Shown here in pieces: positions 14,314 to 23,978 of a DNA stretch of 64,000 bases. The position numbers were made by a program, and so were the translations under genes. The first letter of the stretch is position 1. Each line of letters opens with the position of its first letter. The notes under the pieces were generated by a model that worked only from the letters and a program-made list of their open reading frames with translations, was not told the origin of the DNA and did no database searches. Source of the DNA: Deinococcus arcticus (GTDB lineage Bacteria; Deinococcota; Deinococci; Deinococcales; Deinococcaceae); NCBI RefSeq assembly GCF_003028415.1, contig NZ_PYSV01000010.1, positions 85,560 through 149,559 of the forward strand. Reading direction: 5' to 3'.

Positions 14314-15030
14314 TTAAAGCTCTCGCGTTACGCGCGCCAGCATCTCGCTGTAGGCGTCTTCCACGCCGCCCAGGTCACGGCGGAAGCGGTCCTTATCCAG
14401 CTTTTCGTTCGTTTCGGCGTCCCAGAAGCGGCAGGTGTCGGGGCTGATTTCATCGGCCAGGACCACCGTGCCGTCGGCCAGGCGGCCAAATTCCAGCTTG
14501 AAGTCAATCAGGCGTACCCCGCGCGCCGCGAAATACGGCACCAGAAAGGCCTGTACCTTCAGCGCCAGTTCGCGGATGCGCGTCAGTTCCTCGGGTGTGG
14601 CCCAGCCCAGCGCCACGGCGGTATCGGTGTTGATCAGGGGATCGCCCAGGGCGTCACTCTTGTAGCAGTACTCCACCACGGGGCGCGCCAGCACCGTGCC
14701 TTCCTCAATCCCCAGGCGCTTGCTGAAGGACCCGGCCGCCACGTTGCGCACAATCACTTCCACCGGAATGATCGTCACGGCCCGCACGCGCTGCTCGGTG
14801 TCGGAGAGCCGCTCGATGAAGTGGGTGGGCACGCCCGCCTGTTCCAGCTGCGGAAACAGGTGCGCGGTGATGGCGTTGTTGATGGCGCCCTTGCCGCCAA
14901 TCTGCGCCTTTTTCACTCCGTTAAAGGCGGTGGCGTCGTCCTTGTATTCCACGATGTACTCGCCGGGGTGGGGCGTGGCATACACGCGCTTGGCCTTGCC
15001 CTCGTACTTCAGTTCGCCTCTGGTGGTCAT
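14314..15030 (-). CDS. purC: phosphoribosylaminoimidazole-succinocarboxamide synthase
   Basis: SAICAR synthetase of de novo purine synthesis, ligating aspartate to CAIR with ATP. 238 residues, the usual short form, beginning [15 protein letters not shown] with the Lys-rich ATP loop, then [24 protein letters not shown] and the [10 protein letters not shown] segment near the C-terminus. GGGAG lies 6-10 bases before the ATG. First gene of the leftward purine cluster; a strong leader hairpin lies upstream. Confidence 0.96.
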   Translation of the reverse strand: MTTRGELKYEGKAKRVYATPHPGEYIVEYKDDATAFNGVKKAQIGGKGAINNAITAHLFPQLEQAGVPTHFIERLSDTEQRVRAVTIIPVEVIVRNVAAGSFSKRLGIEEGTVLARPVVEYCYKSDALGDPLINTDTAVALGWATPEELTRIRELALKVQAFLVPYFAARGVRLIDFKLEFGRLADGTVVLADEISPDTCRFWDAETNEKLDKDRFRRDLGGVEDAYSEMLARVTREL

Positions 15031-15405
15031 GCGGTCTCCCGTGGGGGCAGGGCGCGGCGGGCGTGCCGTCTGCCAGACGTAGGACAGGCGTCCCCCGAAA
15101 CCGTGCCGGGGCGACGCCTGAATGTCGCAGTGCTGAACATATGGGCTCCAGTCGCCGTCTCTCGGACGGACTTACCGCGCGCGGGCGCGGGGCGTCTCTC
15201 TGGACGCGGAGTGGAAGGTGGGTGTGCAGCGCCCAGGAACGGGGCCTGCCGTGCCCCAGCGTAACACCCCTGTGCCTTCACGCGCCGGGGGTGTTCAGAG
15301 GACTGGGACGAGGCCCGGCCGGCCGCAGCGGCCGGCCGGGCGTGCCAGGATTGCCCCGCACAGATCCGGTAGAGGCGGCGGGGGCCCGGCGCGGACAATA
15401 GCCGC
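15031..15405. other. 375-base divergent intergenic region between purC and ada-alkA
   Basis: Holds the leader of purC (leftward) with a long hairpin at 15085-15120 and, at the right end, a GACAAT box 6 bases before the ada-alkA ATG. Open frames through the middle have no start signals and unselected composition. No purine riboswitch or ZTP aptamer core could be recognised with confidence. Confidence 0.5.
15085..15120 (-). promoter_or_regulatory. long hairpin in the purC leader
   Basis: Arms CAGGCGTC and GACGCCTG (8 base pairs) continue, after one bulged base, into CCCCG/CGGGG around a 9-base loop: thirteen pairs in all. It ends about 55 bases before the purC ATG in the transcribed direction. 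No T-run follows, so it is not a plain terminator; attenuation, a protein-binding site or mRNA protection are possible. Confidence 0.5.
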
Positions 15406-16854
15406 ATGGCCCTGCCGTACTCGCACGACTTCATGCTGGAGCGGATGTACGCCGCCGACGCCGCCTTTGACGGGCTGTTCTATACCGGCGTCACCAGCAC
15501 CGGCATCTACTGCCTGCCGTCGTGCCGGGCGCGTAAGCCGCTGGCGCGGCACGTGGCGTTTCATGCCAGCCCGGCGCAGGCCCGCGCCGCCGGGCTGCGC
15601 GCCTGCCGGCGCTGCCACCCCGACGCCTTCGGGGCCGGGGCCCCAGCTGAAGAAGCCACCTTCTGGGCAGCCCTGGCCCGCGTTGCGGTGCCCGAGGTGC
15701 CCACCGCCCGTGACCTTGCCCGCGCGCTGGGCCTGGGGCGCGGCGCGCTGCACCGCTTGTGCCGCGATCATCTGCAGTGTTCACCGGCCGCGTGGCTGGG
15801 CCGCGAGCGGGTGGCGCTGGCCGCCCGGGCCCTGCTGCTCTGCCCGGAGCGGTCCGTGGCCCAGGTGGCCTTTGAGGCCGGCTACGGCAGCCTCTCGGCC
15901 TTTGGGGCGCAGTTCCGGCGGGCCATGGGGGTGGCCCCGCAGGCGTTTCGCCAGGGACCGGCGCAGGGCCGCTGGACCCTGGCCCTGCCCGTGGATTTCC
16001 CGGCGGCCAGCCTGCGGCGCGACCTGGGCCGGGACGCCCGCAGCCTCACGGCGCAGGTGCAGGGGCCGGTGGTGACGCTGGGCTGGCGCCTGCCCTCGGG
16101 GCCGCGCCGCGTGACGCTGCACTTTTCCGGCGACCTGGGCGGCACCGTGACCGTGCAGCCCGAGGTGCCCGGCCCCCTGGACCCGGCCGACGGGCTAGCG
16201 CTGCACCGGCTGACGTGGCGGGCCCTGGGGCTGGACGGGCCTGCGCCCGTCCAGGCCGGGCCGCCCGGGCTCGCCCTGGCCCCGCCGGGCCTGCGGGTGC
16301 CGCTGGTGCCAGACCCGTTTGACGGGCTGGTGTGGGCGGTGGTGGGCCAGCAGGTTACCTTTGCGCAGGCCTGCACCCTGCGGCGGCGGCTGGTGGAGCG
16401 CTGCGGCAGCCCCCTGGGCGGCGGGCTGTGGGCCCCACCTTCGCCCGAAGCGGTGGCGGCCCTGTCCCTGTCCGAGCTGCGCGCCCTGGGCCTGACCGGG
16501 GCCCGCGCTGCCCTGTTGCAGGGGCTGGCCACCCGGGTGGCGTGCGGCGAACTGAACCTGGAGGCGCTGGCCCGCGGCCCGGTGGGCGCGGCCCGCCGAA
16601 CGCTGAGGTCCATTCCTGGCGTGGGACCCTGGACCGCCGAGTATGTCCTGCTGCGCGTGCTGGGCTTTCCCGATGTGGTTCCGGCCGGGGACGCGGCGCT
16701 GGCGGCGGCCCTGCACCGCGCGCACGCCCTGGCCGCCCGCCCCACGCCGCCGCAGGTGCAGGCCCTGCTGGCCCCCTACGCCCCGCAGCGCAGCCTCGCC
16801 GTCTTTCATCTCTGGCATCACCTTCACCCCCAAGGAGCCGCCCATGAGTGCTAA
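15406..16854 (+). CDS. fused Ada regulatory domain and AlkA 3-methyladenine DNA glycosylase
   Basis: 482 residues in three parts. Residues 1-80 are the Ada N-terminal zinc domain with Cys36, Cys40, Cys67 and Cys70; in Ada one of these takes methyl groups from DNA phosphotriesters and switches on DNA binding. About 95-190 is an AraC-type helix-turn-helix (SVAQVAFEAGYGSLSAFG). From about 195 comes an AlkA glycosylase: N-terminal AlkA domain, HhH motif SIPGVGPWTAEY and catalytic Asp429 in VPAGDAALA. The protein should both sense alkylation and remove alkylated bases. It lacks the methylguanine transferase domain. GACAAT sits 6 bases before the ATG. It overlaps the next gene by 11 bases. Confidence 0.92.
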   Translation: MALPYSHDFMLERMYAADAAFDGLFYTGVTSTGIYCLPSCRARKPLARHVAFHASPAQARAAGLRACRRCHPDAFGAGAPAEEATFWAALARVAVPEVPTARDLARALGLGRGALHRLCRDHLQCSPAAWLGRERVALAARALLLCPERSVAQVAFEAGYGSLSAFGAQFRRAMGVAPQAFRQGPAQGRWTLALPVDFPAASLRRDLGRDARSLTAQVQGPVVTLGWRLPSGPRRVTLHFSGDLGGTVTVQPEVPGPLDPADGLALHRLTWRALGLDGPAPVQAGPPGLALAPPGLRVPLVPDPFDGLVWAVVGQQVTFAQACTLRRRLVERCGSPLGGGLWAPPSPEAVAALSLSELRALGLTGARAALLQGLATRVACGELNLEALARGPVGAARRTLRSIPGVGPWTAEYVLLRVLGFPDVVPAGDAALAAALHRAHALAARPTPPQVQALLAPYAPQRSLAVFHLWHHLHPQGAAHEC

Positions 16855-17716
16855 TGCCCCGTTGCCCGCCCCCCCATCCCTGGCCGACACTGCTGCGCGT
16901 GCTCGGCAGTTGCGCGCCCTGCACGGCGGCGGCCTGGTGCTGCCCAACGCCTGGGACGCCCTCAGCGCCCGCCTGCTGCAGGAGGCCGGATTTCCGGCCA
17001 TCGGCACCACCAGCGCCGGGGTGGCCTTTGCGCTGGGCCACCCCGACGGGCAGGTGCTGCCGCGCGCCGAGGCCCTGCATGCGCTGGGCCGCATGGTGGC
17101 GGCGGTGCAGGTGCCCGTGACCGCCGATCTGGAAGCCGGGTACGGCCACCGCCCGCCGGAGGTGGCCGCCACCGTGCGCGCCGCGCTGGACCTGGGGGCC
17201 GCTGGCCTGAACCTGGAAGACGCCACAGGCGAACCCGGTGCGCCGCTGTACCCCCTGGCCGCCCAGGTGGACCGGCTGGCCGCCGCGCGTGGGGCCGCTG
17301 AAGCGGCGGGCGTGCCGGCTTATCTCAATGCCCGCACCGACACCTATTTCACCGGTTTCGGGGCCAGCGCGGCCGAGCGGCTCCATGAAACCGTCCGGCG
17401 GGGTCGGGCTTACCTGCAGGCCGGGGCCGACAGTGTGTTCGTGCCCGGCGTGACCGACCCGGCCACCGTGCAGGCGCTGCGGGCGGGGATCGGCGGGCCC
17501 GTGGCCGTGATGCTGCTCCCCGGCGGGCCGGGTGCCCCCGAACTGCTGGCGGCCGGCGCCTGCCGGGTCAGCGTGGGGCCGGGGCTGCTGCTGGCCGCGC
17601 TGGGTCATGTGGCGCAACTGGCCCAGGCGTTGCGCACCCAGGGCAGTTTTGCCCCGGCCACCGCTCTACCCTTCGCCCAGGTGCAGGGGTGGTTCAGCCC
17701 GGCCGCTGGGCTGTAA
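16844..17716 (+). CDS. isocitrate lyase/phosphoenolpyruvate mutase family protein
   Basis: 290-residue (beta/alpha)8 enzyme of the ICL/PEP mutase superfamily: LPNAWDALSARLLQEAGF, GTTSAGVAF, TADLEAGYG (metal and substrate site), GLNLEDATG, and ARTDTYF. Members cleave or rearrange 2-hydroxy/oxo acid carbon-carbon or C-P bonds; the exact substrate is not readable, and the short single-domain form is often annotated as oxaloacetate decarboxylase or carboxyvinyl-carboxyphosphonate mutase. Start at 16844 is preceded by AAGGAG and lies inside the end of ada-alkA, so the pair is coupled. The last A of its TAA is also the first base of a dispersed repeat. Confidence 0.88.
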   Translation: MSANAPLPAPPSLADTAARARQLRALHGGGLVLPNAWDALSARLLQEAGFPAIGTTSAGVAFALGHPDGQVLPRAEALHALGRMVAAVQVPVTADLEAGYGHRPPEVAATVRAALDLGAAGLNLEDATGEPGAPLYPLAAQVDRLAAARGAAEAAGVPAYLNARTDTYFTGFGASAAERLHETVRRGRAYLQAGADSVFVPGVTDPATVQALRAGIGGPVAVMLLPGGPGAPELLAAGACRVSVGPGLLLAALGHVAQLAQALRTQGSFAPATALPFAQVQGWFSPAAGL

Positions 17717-17893
17717 TACGGACGGCCGTCCATATCCGGAACATCCGGGAAGAAGGGGGATGGTCCCCGCCTTGGGCTGGGGGCGGTCCAATGCCCGGAA
17801 CTCCGTCTCTGTTCCTGCTCTGCTGCGCAGCGTTGCGAGTCCCTCCGGTCGGAAAATTCCGGAAGACGTGACGGAATGTTTCGGAACCCGTAG
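17716..17893 (+). repeat. dispersed element R1, copy 1
   Basis: 178-base element beginning ATACGGACGGCCGTCC and ending CGGAACCCGTA. Shared landmarks with five other copies: ATCCGGGAAGAAGGGGGA near the left end, CTGCTCTGC in the middle, CCGGTCGGAAA and a GGAATGTTTCGGAAC right end. It contains the 12-base palindrome GGACGGCCGTCC. It begins on the last base of the preceding gene's stop codon. Confidence 0.9.
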
Positions 17894-17948
17894 AACCCTG
17901 CGTCAGGTGGCGGATGTGGCCGGGGCGAAGCGGCGCGACACTGGTGAC

Positions 17949-18644
17949 ATGGTCATTTCTGCCGCCGATGGCACGCCCTTGCACGTCACCGCCCTGGGCA
18001 AGGGGGCGCCCCTGCTGCTGCTCTCCGGTGGGCCGGGCTGCGTGAATTACCTCGGCCCCGTGGCGGCGCTGTTGCCCGGCTGGCGCTGCCTGCTGCCCGA
18101 CCCGCGCGGGGTGGGTCAAAGTGGTGGTGGCCTTCATGACCTCACCACGGCCCTGGCAGACCTCGAAGCCCTGCGCGCGGCCCTGGGGATAGAGCGCTGG
18201 CGGGTGCTGGGCCATTCCTGGGGCGCGGATCTGGGGCTGGCCTATACCCTGGCGCACCCGGCGCGTGTGGCGCAGCTGCTGAGTGTGGCTGGAACCGGCA
18301 TTCAGAACGACCGCGACTGGAAGGCTGCCTATGAGGCCGGCAAGGGCCAGGAACCCGCGCTGGACGTGGCCTGGAACCCCGAAGTGCACCGCGCCCTGCT
18401 CAGCGACTGGCGGGCCCTGATCAAGGCGCCGGACCTGCTGCGCCGTCTGGCAGACCTGCCGGTGCCCACAACAGTTCTGCACATGAGCGCCGACATCCGC
18501 CCCGGTTGGCCCGCGCGGCAACTGGCGGCGCTGCTGCCCCTGGGCACGTGGGCCGAGGTTCCCGGCGCGCCCCACAACGCCTGGCTCACGCACCCAGAGG
18601 AACTGGGCAGTGCACTTCGGACTGCACTGGGAACGCCAACATGA
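17949..18644 (+). CDS. alpha/beta hydrolase (proline iminopeptidase-like)
   Basis: 231 residues. SGGPG at 26-30 is the oxyanion motif of the S33 peptidase/hydrolase group, the nucleophile is Ser90 in GHSWGAD, an acid is probably Asp in HMSADIR near 180, and the catalytic His is in GAPHNAW near 212. Substrate unknown. The start at 17949 has GACACT 6 bases upstream; a longer open frame would run into the repeat element. Its TGA overlaps the next ATG, making it the first gene of a coupled series that runs to 23221. Confidence 0.85.
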   Translation: MVISAADGTPLHVTALGKGAPLLLLSGGPGCVNYLGPVAALLPGWRCLLPDPRGVGQSGGGLHDLTTALADLEALRAALGIERWRVLGHSWGADLGLAYTLAHPARVAQLLSVAGTGIQNDRDWKAAYEAGKGQEPALDVAWNPEVHRALLSDWRALIKAPDLLRRLADLPVPTTVLHMSADIRPGWPARQLAALLPLGTWAEVPGAPHNAWLTHPEELGSALRTALGTPT

Positions 18645-19486
18645 ACGTCCTGAATATTGAGCTGCTGCCCGGGTTGGCCGCCCGCTGGCGTGCGTGGCTG
18701 GCCCCGGCACGCCAGCCCTTCTTCCTGACCGCCGCCGAGGTGCAGACCCTGGGCCTGAACAGTGAACCCAGAGCCGACGCGGCCTTTCCCCCCGAGGCCC
18801 GCGACACCTTCACCCTGTGGGCCGTAGCGCCCGGGGCCGATCAGGTCGTGTGGCTGGACCGGGCCGACTGGGCAAACCTGGCCTCTGCCCTTCAGCGCAC
18901 GCTGCTGCGGGCCCAGGTGCGGCATGGGCGGGGCAACCTGCCGCTGGGCCGCGCCTACGCCGACCTCCTGCCAGGGCTGCCCCGGGGCCGCTTTCTCTGG
19001 CACCCGGATCACCTGGGCCCCGCGGTGCTGACCCGCTGGGTGGAGCAAGATGGGCTGCCGTGCCAGCGGGCGCAGGTGCCGGAAGCGGTCTGGGCGGGGG
19101 CGGCGGCGCTCCTGCCCGGGGCCCAGGCGCTGGCGGGCACCTTTCCGGACGGCAGCGCGGGCAACTGCTTTGGCGCCGTGATGGGCGCGGCCGGAGTGCC
19201 CGGCGCCGCGCAGACCTGGATGCAGCGGGCGCCCTTTGAAGCCTTCTTGCAGGCACACACCCGGCCCGGGGGGCACGACGATCAGCCCGGCACCGTGCTG
19301 GTGTGGCGCAGCCGGGACGGGCTGGCCCAGCACACCGCCGTTACCCTGGGCGGCGGCTGGGCGCTGCACAAGGCGGCCCAGACGTGGTGGACGCCGCGCG
19401 TGGTGCTGCCGGTGGCAGCCCTCAAGCGGGTCTCGCGCAGCCGGGGCCAGCGGCTGGAGCGGCGGCGACTGGTGGGCCCCGACTGA
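18641..19486 (+). CDS. NlpC/P60-like cysteine-protease-fold protein, unknown function
   Basis: 281 residues with no family I can name firmly. In the last third it shows GNCFGAVMGAAG with Cys176, then GTVLVWRSRDGLAQHTAV with His231 and GGGWALHKA; a Cys in a helix followed by a His in a strand with G-x-V-L-V-W is the layout of NlpC/P60 and CHAP amidases. The first 130 residues are a separate region rich in Leu and Trp. No signal peptide is visible, so a cytosolic substrate is likely. Coupled by ATGA to the hydrolase gene before it and 54 bases from the acetyltransferase after it. Confidence 0.6.
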   Translation: MNVLNIELLPGLAARWRAWLAPARQPFFLTAAEVQTLGLNSEPRADAAFPPEARDTFTLWAVAPGADQVVWLDRADWANLASALQRTLLRAQVRHGRGNLPLGRAYADLLPGLPRGRFLWHPDHLGPAVLTRWVEQDGLPCQRAQVPEAVWAGAAALLPGAQALAGTFPDGSAGNCFGAVMGAAGVPGAAQTWMQRAPFEAFLQAHTRPGGHDDQPGTVLVWRSRDGLAQHTAVTLGGGWALHKAAQTWWTPRVVLPVAALKRVSRSRGQRLERRRLVGPD

Positions 19487-19540
19487 AAGGCAGATGAGCC
19501 TAAGCCCCCTGGCGGATGCCGCGCCGCCCACGCCCAGCCC

Positions 19541-20574
<1,034 letters not shown>

Positions 20575-20578
<4 letters not shown>

Positions 20579-21549
20579 GGGCGTTCGCCATCCGCGAGGC
20601 CACCGACACCGACCTGCCGGCTCTGGCCGAGCTGCTGAGCGCCGTCAATCCCCGCCACCCCTGGACCGCCCAGACCCTGAAGCATGAACTGCAGGCCCTG
20701 CGCGACAGCCCGCTGGGGCTGCATGTGGCGCAGTGGGTGGCGCAGGACGCGGTTTCGGGCGCCCTGCTGGGCGCCGCCTCGGCGCTGCAGTTTGGCGGCA
20801 TGTATCACCCGGACCGCTATCACGCTGAATTGGGCGTGCACCCCGCCTCTCGTGGGCAGGGGGTGGGCACGGCGCTGGCGGCCGAGCTGGACACCCACCT
20901 GCGGGCACGCCGCGCACGGGAAATTCTGGCCGGCAGCTACGAGGACGAGCCGCAGGGCGTGGCCTTTTTGCAGGCCCGGGGCTTTGCCGAGGTCATGCGC
21001 TTTTTCGACAATGTGCTGACGGTGGCCGACGTTGACCCGGCGGCGTGGGCCGATCAAGCGGCGCTGCCGCCGGGCCTGCGGGTCCTGAGTCTGGCCGAGC
21101 TGCGCGCCGAGGTGGGCGAGACGGCCGCCAACCTTGCCTTCTACGAGGGCTGGCGCGAGGCCCGCGAGGATGTGCCGCGCACCGGGGCCGCCACGCCCAT
21201 TCCCTTTGAGACCTTCCGCGACCGCCTGATCCGCCCCGAGTTTTTCCCGGAGGGCGTGCTGCTGGCCGTGACCCCGGAAGGCGAGGTGGCCGCCCTGTCC
21301 GAGCTGTATCTGGACCTGCACGACCCCGCCCGCCTGAACACCGGCCTGACCGGCACCCGCCGCGCGTGGCGCCGACATGGGCTGGCGCTGGCCCTGAAGC
21401 TGGCGGCCCTGCGGCTGGCCCGTGAGCGCGGCGCGGCCGAGGTCTGGACCGGGAACGCCACCACCAACGCGCCCATGCTGGCCCTGAACGGGCGCCTGGG
21501 CTTTCGCCCGCGCGTGGCCTGGATTGAAATGAAGTGGGGCGGCGTATGA
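20575..21549 (+). CDS. double-GNAT acetyltransferase (second paralogue)
   Basis: 324 residues from a GTG that overlaps the previous stop as GTGA. N-terminal GNAT domain has ELGVHPASRGQGVGTALAAEL; the C-terminal domain has GTRRAWRRHGLALALKLAAL and NATTNAPMLALNGRLGFRP, closely matching the third paralogue. Here the second domain's acetyl-CoA loop reads RRHGLA, a common variant. Same family and probably related substrates as its neighbours. Confidence 0.85.
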
Positions 21550-22529
21550 CCCAGGGGCTTGTGTCTGCGGCCCCCATTGACGTTGGCCCCGTGCAGCCCC
21601 ACGAGTGGGACGCGGCGGCGCGGGCCTACACCGCCGCGCAGCCCAGTGATCCGGTCAGCGGGGCCGAGCTGCGCCGCCGCGACGAGGAGCAGCTCGGCTG
21701 GGGCTACCACGCGGGCGTGCTCGTGGCCCGGCAGCACGCCGAGGTGGTGGGCAGCGCCTTGTACTTTCAGAATCCGGGCGCGTACCACCCGCGGCGCTTC
21801 ACGCTGGAACTGGGCGTGCACCCGGACCGGCAGGGGCTGGGCGCCGGGGCTGCCCTCTGGACGGCGCTGGAAACGGTCCTGCGCGGGCTGGGCGCCAAGT
21901 CGGCCCGCATCCTGGCGCGCGACGAGCACCCGGTGGCCCCCGGCTTCCTGACCCGCCGGGGCTTCGTGGGTGACCAGCGGTTTTTTTTCAGCGTGCTGGA
22001 CCTGCTGGCCTTTGATGAAGCGCCCTACGCGGACCTGCGCGGGCGGCTGGCGGCCCGGGGCGTGCGCCTGCGTTCGTTCAGCGAACTGCGCGCGGCGGGC
22101 GAGCCCGACCTGGACGCCCGCCTGCACGCCCTGATGAGCGACGTGCGCCAGGACGTGCCCCGCGCCGAGCCCGCCACTCCACTGTCCTTTGAGGTCTTCA
22201 GGGAGGCGGTGCTGGACGACCCCTGCCTGCTGCCGGACGGCTATCTGGTGGCTGAACACGGCGGAGCGTTCATCGGGCAGACCACCCTGTTTCGCAGCGA
22301 GGCCAGCCCGGACCTGCTGACTGGCCTGACCGGCGTCACGCGCGAGTGGCGCGCTCAGGGCGTGGCCACACTGCTCAAGCTGGGGGCCATTCGTGCGGGG
22401 CAGGCGCTGGGCGGCGCGCTCATCCGCACCGACAACGCCAGCAACAACGCGCCCATGCTGGCCATCAACGACCGCCTGGGCTTTGTGCGGGAGGGCGGGG
22501 CCACCACCTCCTACCTGCGCCGCTTCTGA
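21546..22529 (+). CDS. double-GNAT acetyltransferase (third paralogue)
   Basis: 327 residues from the ATG at 21546, overlapping the previous stop (ATGA). First domain: ELGVHPDRQGLGAGAALW; second domain: TGVTREWRAQGVATLLKLGAI and DNASNNAPMLAINDRLGF. The shared NNAPML..N.RLGF end with paralogue 2 shows they arose by duplication; paralogue 1 is more distant. No partner gene names the substrate. Confidence 0.85.
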   Translation: MTQGLVSAAPIDVGPVQPHEWDAAARAYTAAQPSDPVSGAELRRRDEEQLGWGYHAGVLVARQHAEVVGSALYFQNPGAYHPRRFTLELGVHPDRQGLGAGAALWTALETVLRGLGAKSARILARDEHPVAPGFLTRRGFVGDQRFFFSVLDLLAFDEAPYADLRGRLAARGVRLRSFSELRAAGEPDLDARLHALMSDVRQDVPRAEPATPLSFEVFREAVLDDPCLLPDGYLVAEHGGAFIGQTTLFRSEASPDLLTGLTGVTREWRAQGVATLLKLGAIRAGQALGGALIRTDNASNNAPMLAINDRLGFVREGGATTSYLRRF

Positions 22530-23221
22530 TGCTGCTGAGCGTGGACTGGGACGCCTTTTCCGGCACCCGGGCACTGGTGTTCGACGCGCCGGTCTGGGGC
22601 ACCCGCGACCGCGACGAGGACCGGCTGGCCGCCTGGACGGCGCGGGCGGCGCGGCGCGGCGGCGACCCTCACGGCGCCGCGCCCTGGGCCGCCCTGGAGG
22701 ACGATTTTCCCCTGTACCCCGGCTGGGAAACGCTGCGGGCCTACGCCGGGGTGCCGGCCTGGGTGACCCTCAGCCACGCGGACGCCTGGGAGTGGCTGCA
22801 GCAGTTTCCTGGTCAGGACGTGCTGAATCTGGATTCCCACCACGACCTCGCCAGCGTCTCCGGCGATCCGGCGCGGGTGCGCCCTGGCAACTGGGCGGGG
22901 CTGGGGCTGCGCTCGGGGCTCATCCGGCGCGTCACCACGCTGTATCCCCACTGGCACGCCGAGCTGCCGGTGGCCGAGGGCTTTGACCTGCCGCGCACCT
23001 GGGCCGAGGTCTCGCCGCTGCTGCCCGCTGAACGCCATGACCGGATCACCCTGACCCGGCAGGCGGCCCCCGGCGCGGGCCTGCCGGACCCGGCCGGGGT
23101 CACGGCCCTGCTGCTGGTGCAGTCCCCGGCCTGGACCAGCCCGGCGCATGACCCGGCGCTGCGAGACCTCGCGGCGGCGCTGCGCGCGCGGGTGCTGCAG
23201 CCCCCCCTGTGGCGGTCATGA
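22529..23221 (+). CDS. arginase-fold-like hypothetical protein
   Basis: 230 residues, start TGATG overlapping the previous stop by one base. It begins LLSVDWDAFSG and has LNLDSHHDLASV near residues 95-106; a strand followed by Asp-x-His-x-Asp is typical of the manganese site in arginases and agmatinases and in UPF0489-type proteins. Other metal-site motifs of arginase (a second D-x-D-x-x-D) are not evident, so the assignment stays tentative. Last gene of the coupled series. Confidence 0.55.
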   Translation: MLLSVDWDAFSGTRALVFDAPVWGTRDRDEDRLAAWTARAARRGGDPHGAAPWAALEDDFPLYPGWETLRAYAGVPAWVTLSHADAWEWLQQFPGQDVLNLDSHHDLASVSGDPARVRPGNWAGLGLRSGLIRRVTTLYPHWHAELPVAEGFDLPRTWAEVSPLLPAERHDRITLTRQAAPGAGLPDPAGVTALLLVQSPAWTSPAHDPALRDLAAALRARVLQPPLWRS

Positions 23222-23240
23222 CGGGCCGGGGGGCGGAGGG

Positions 23241-23246
23241 TACAAT
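23241..23246 (+). promoter_or_regulatory. TACAAT -10 box
   Basis: A near-consensus TACAAT lies 45 bases before the Nudix-like start, which also has GGAG 8 bases upstream. No clear -35 was found, so strength is uncertain. Confidence 0.45.
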
Positions 23247-23287
23247 GCCCTCACCTCAAGTCCCCCTGGTCTGTAGGAGCCCCCACC

Positions 23288-23800
23288 GTGATGACCCCCC
23301 CCCAAGAGCAGACCCTGCCCACCGCCTATCAGGTGGGGGCGTTCGCCCTGATTGTGCACCGGGGCGCCTACCTGATCACCAGCCCGCGCCAGCCGCTGCT
23401 GCCCGGCGGCAGCCACGACCTGCCCGGTTTCATTCTGAATGCCGCCACCGGCACCAATCCGGTGGAACTGCAGCTGCGGCGCACCATCCGCGAGCAGGTG
23501 AGCCTGGCGGTGGGCGAGCTGAAACTGGTGGGCTCGCACGCGGCGCGCGGCATGCACGGCGCGGAGGGCGGCATGCGCCTGAACCTGATTTTCGGCACCG
23601 AGTACTGCGCGGGCATTCTGCAGCCGGACCCCAGCACAGTCACGGGCGCCACCTGGGTCCCGGGCGAGGACCTGCTGAGCCCCGGCGGCGCCCCGGGGTG
23701 GTTGCAGGGCGCGGTGCGCGACTTCGAGGCCATCACCCCGCTGCCTGTTCCTGACGCCCCTGCCCCCACTTCCAAGCTGCGCTTCGGCCGCCGCCGCTAA
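23288..23800 (+). CDS. Nudix-fold protein with degenerate Nudix box
   Basis: 170 residues from GTG (an ATG follows directly and gives 169). LPGG at 38-41 and LPGFIL fit the strand before a Nudix helix, Glu60 and Arg68-Glu69 fit positions of the Nudix box, but the two catalytic Glu that should follow are Ser72 and Leu73, and the box Gly positions are off. So the fold is likely but pyrophosphohydrolase activity is doubtful; non-catalytic Nudix proteins often bind nucleotides or act as regulators. The C-terminus KLRFGRRR is basic. Its stop is followed immediately by palindromic repeats. Confidence 0.65.
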   Translation: MMTPPQEQTLPTAYQVGAFALIVHRGAYLITSPRQPLLPGGSHDLPGFILNAATGTNPVELQLRRTIREQVSLAVGELKLVGSHAARGMHGAEGGMRLNLIFGTEYCAGILQPDPSTVTGATWVPGEDLLSPGGAPGWLQGAVRDFEAITPLPVPDAPAPTSKLRFGRRR

Positions 23801-23842
23801 GTACCTCGCTGTTGACCTTTAGATCAACCGAGCAGAGCGAGT
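23801..23842 (+). repeat. palindromic unit R3, copy 1
   Basis: 42 bases starting right after the TAA: CTCGCT, then GTTGACCT/AGATCAAC around TT, then AGCGAG. The inner arms pair except at one base in this copy. Forms the first half of a 128-base composite that is repeated in tandem. Confidence 0.85.
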
Positions 23843-23851
23843 GGCAAAGCA

Positions 23852-23926
23852 AAGTGCCTCGCACTGGGAATGGAAACGTTGCTGCGCCCTTCTGAACCGT
23901 TGGCCTGGGGGAAGGGCGAGGGACTT
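23852..23926 (+). repeat. palindromic unit R2, copy 1
   Basis: 75-base unit with imperfect terminal inverted repeats AAGTGCCTCGCAC and GGGCGAGGGACTT. A close copy lies inverted at 45678-45747, sharing GAAACGTTGCTGCGCCCTTC and AACCGTTGGCCTGGGGGA. Confidence 0.85.
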
Positions 23927-23928
23927 AA

Positions 23929-23970
23929 GTAGCTCGCTGTTGATCTTTAGATCAACCGAGCGGAGCGAGT
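23929..23970 (+). repeat. palindromic unit R3, copy 2
   Basis: 42 bases nearly identical to copy 1; the inner arms GTTGATCT and AGATCAAC pair perfectly (eight pairs), flanked by CTCGCT and AGCGAG. The single difference from copy 1 restores pairing. Confidence 0.85.
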
Positions 23971-23978
23971 ATCGAAAA

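Noticed and set aside
15121..15180. ZTP riboswitch before purC, suggested by GCGACTGGAG on the minus strand
   Set aside because: Only a partial match to the 5' block; the 3' block CCGCCTGGGC is not found at a proper distance.
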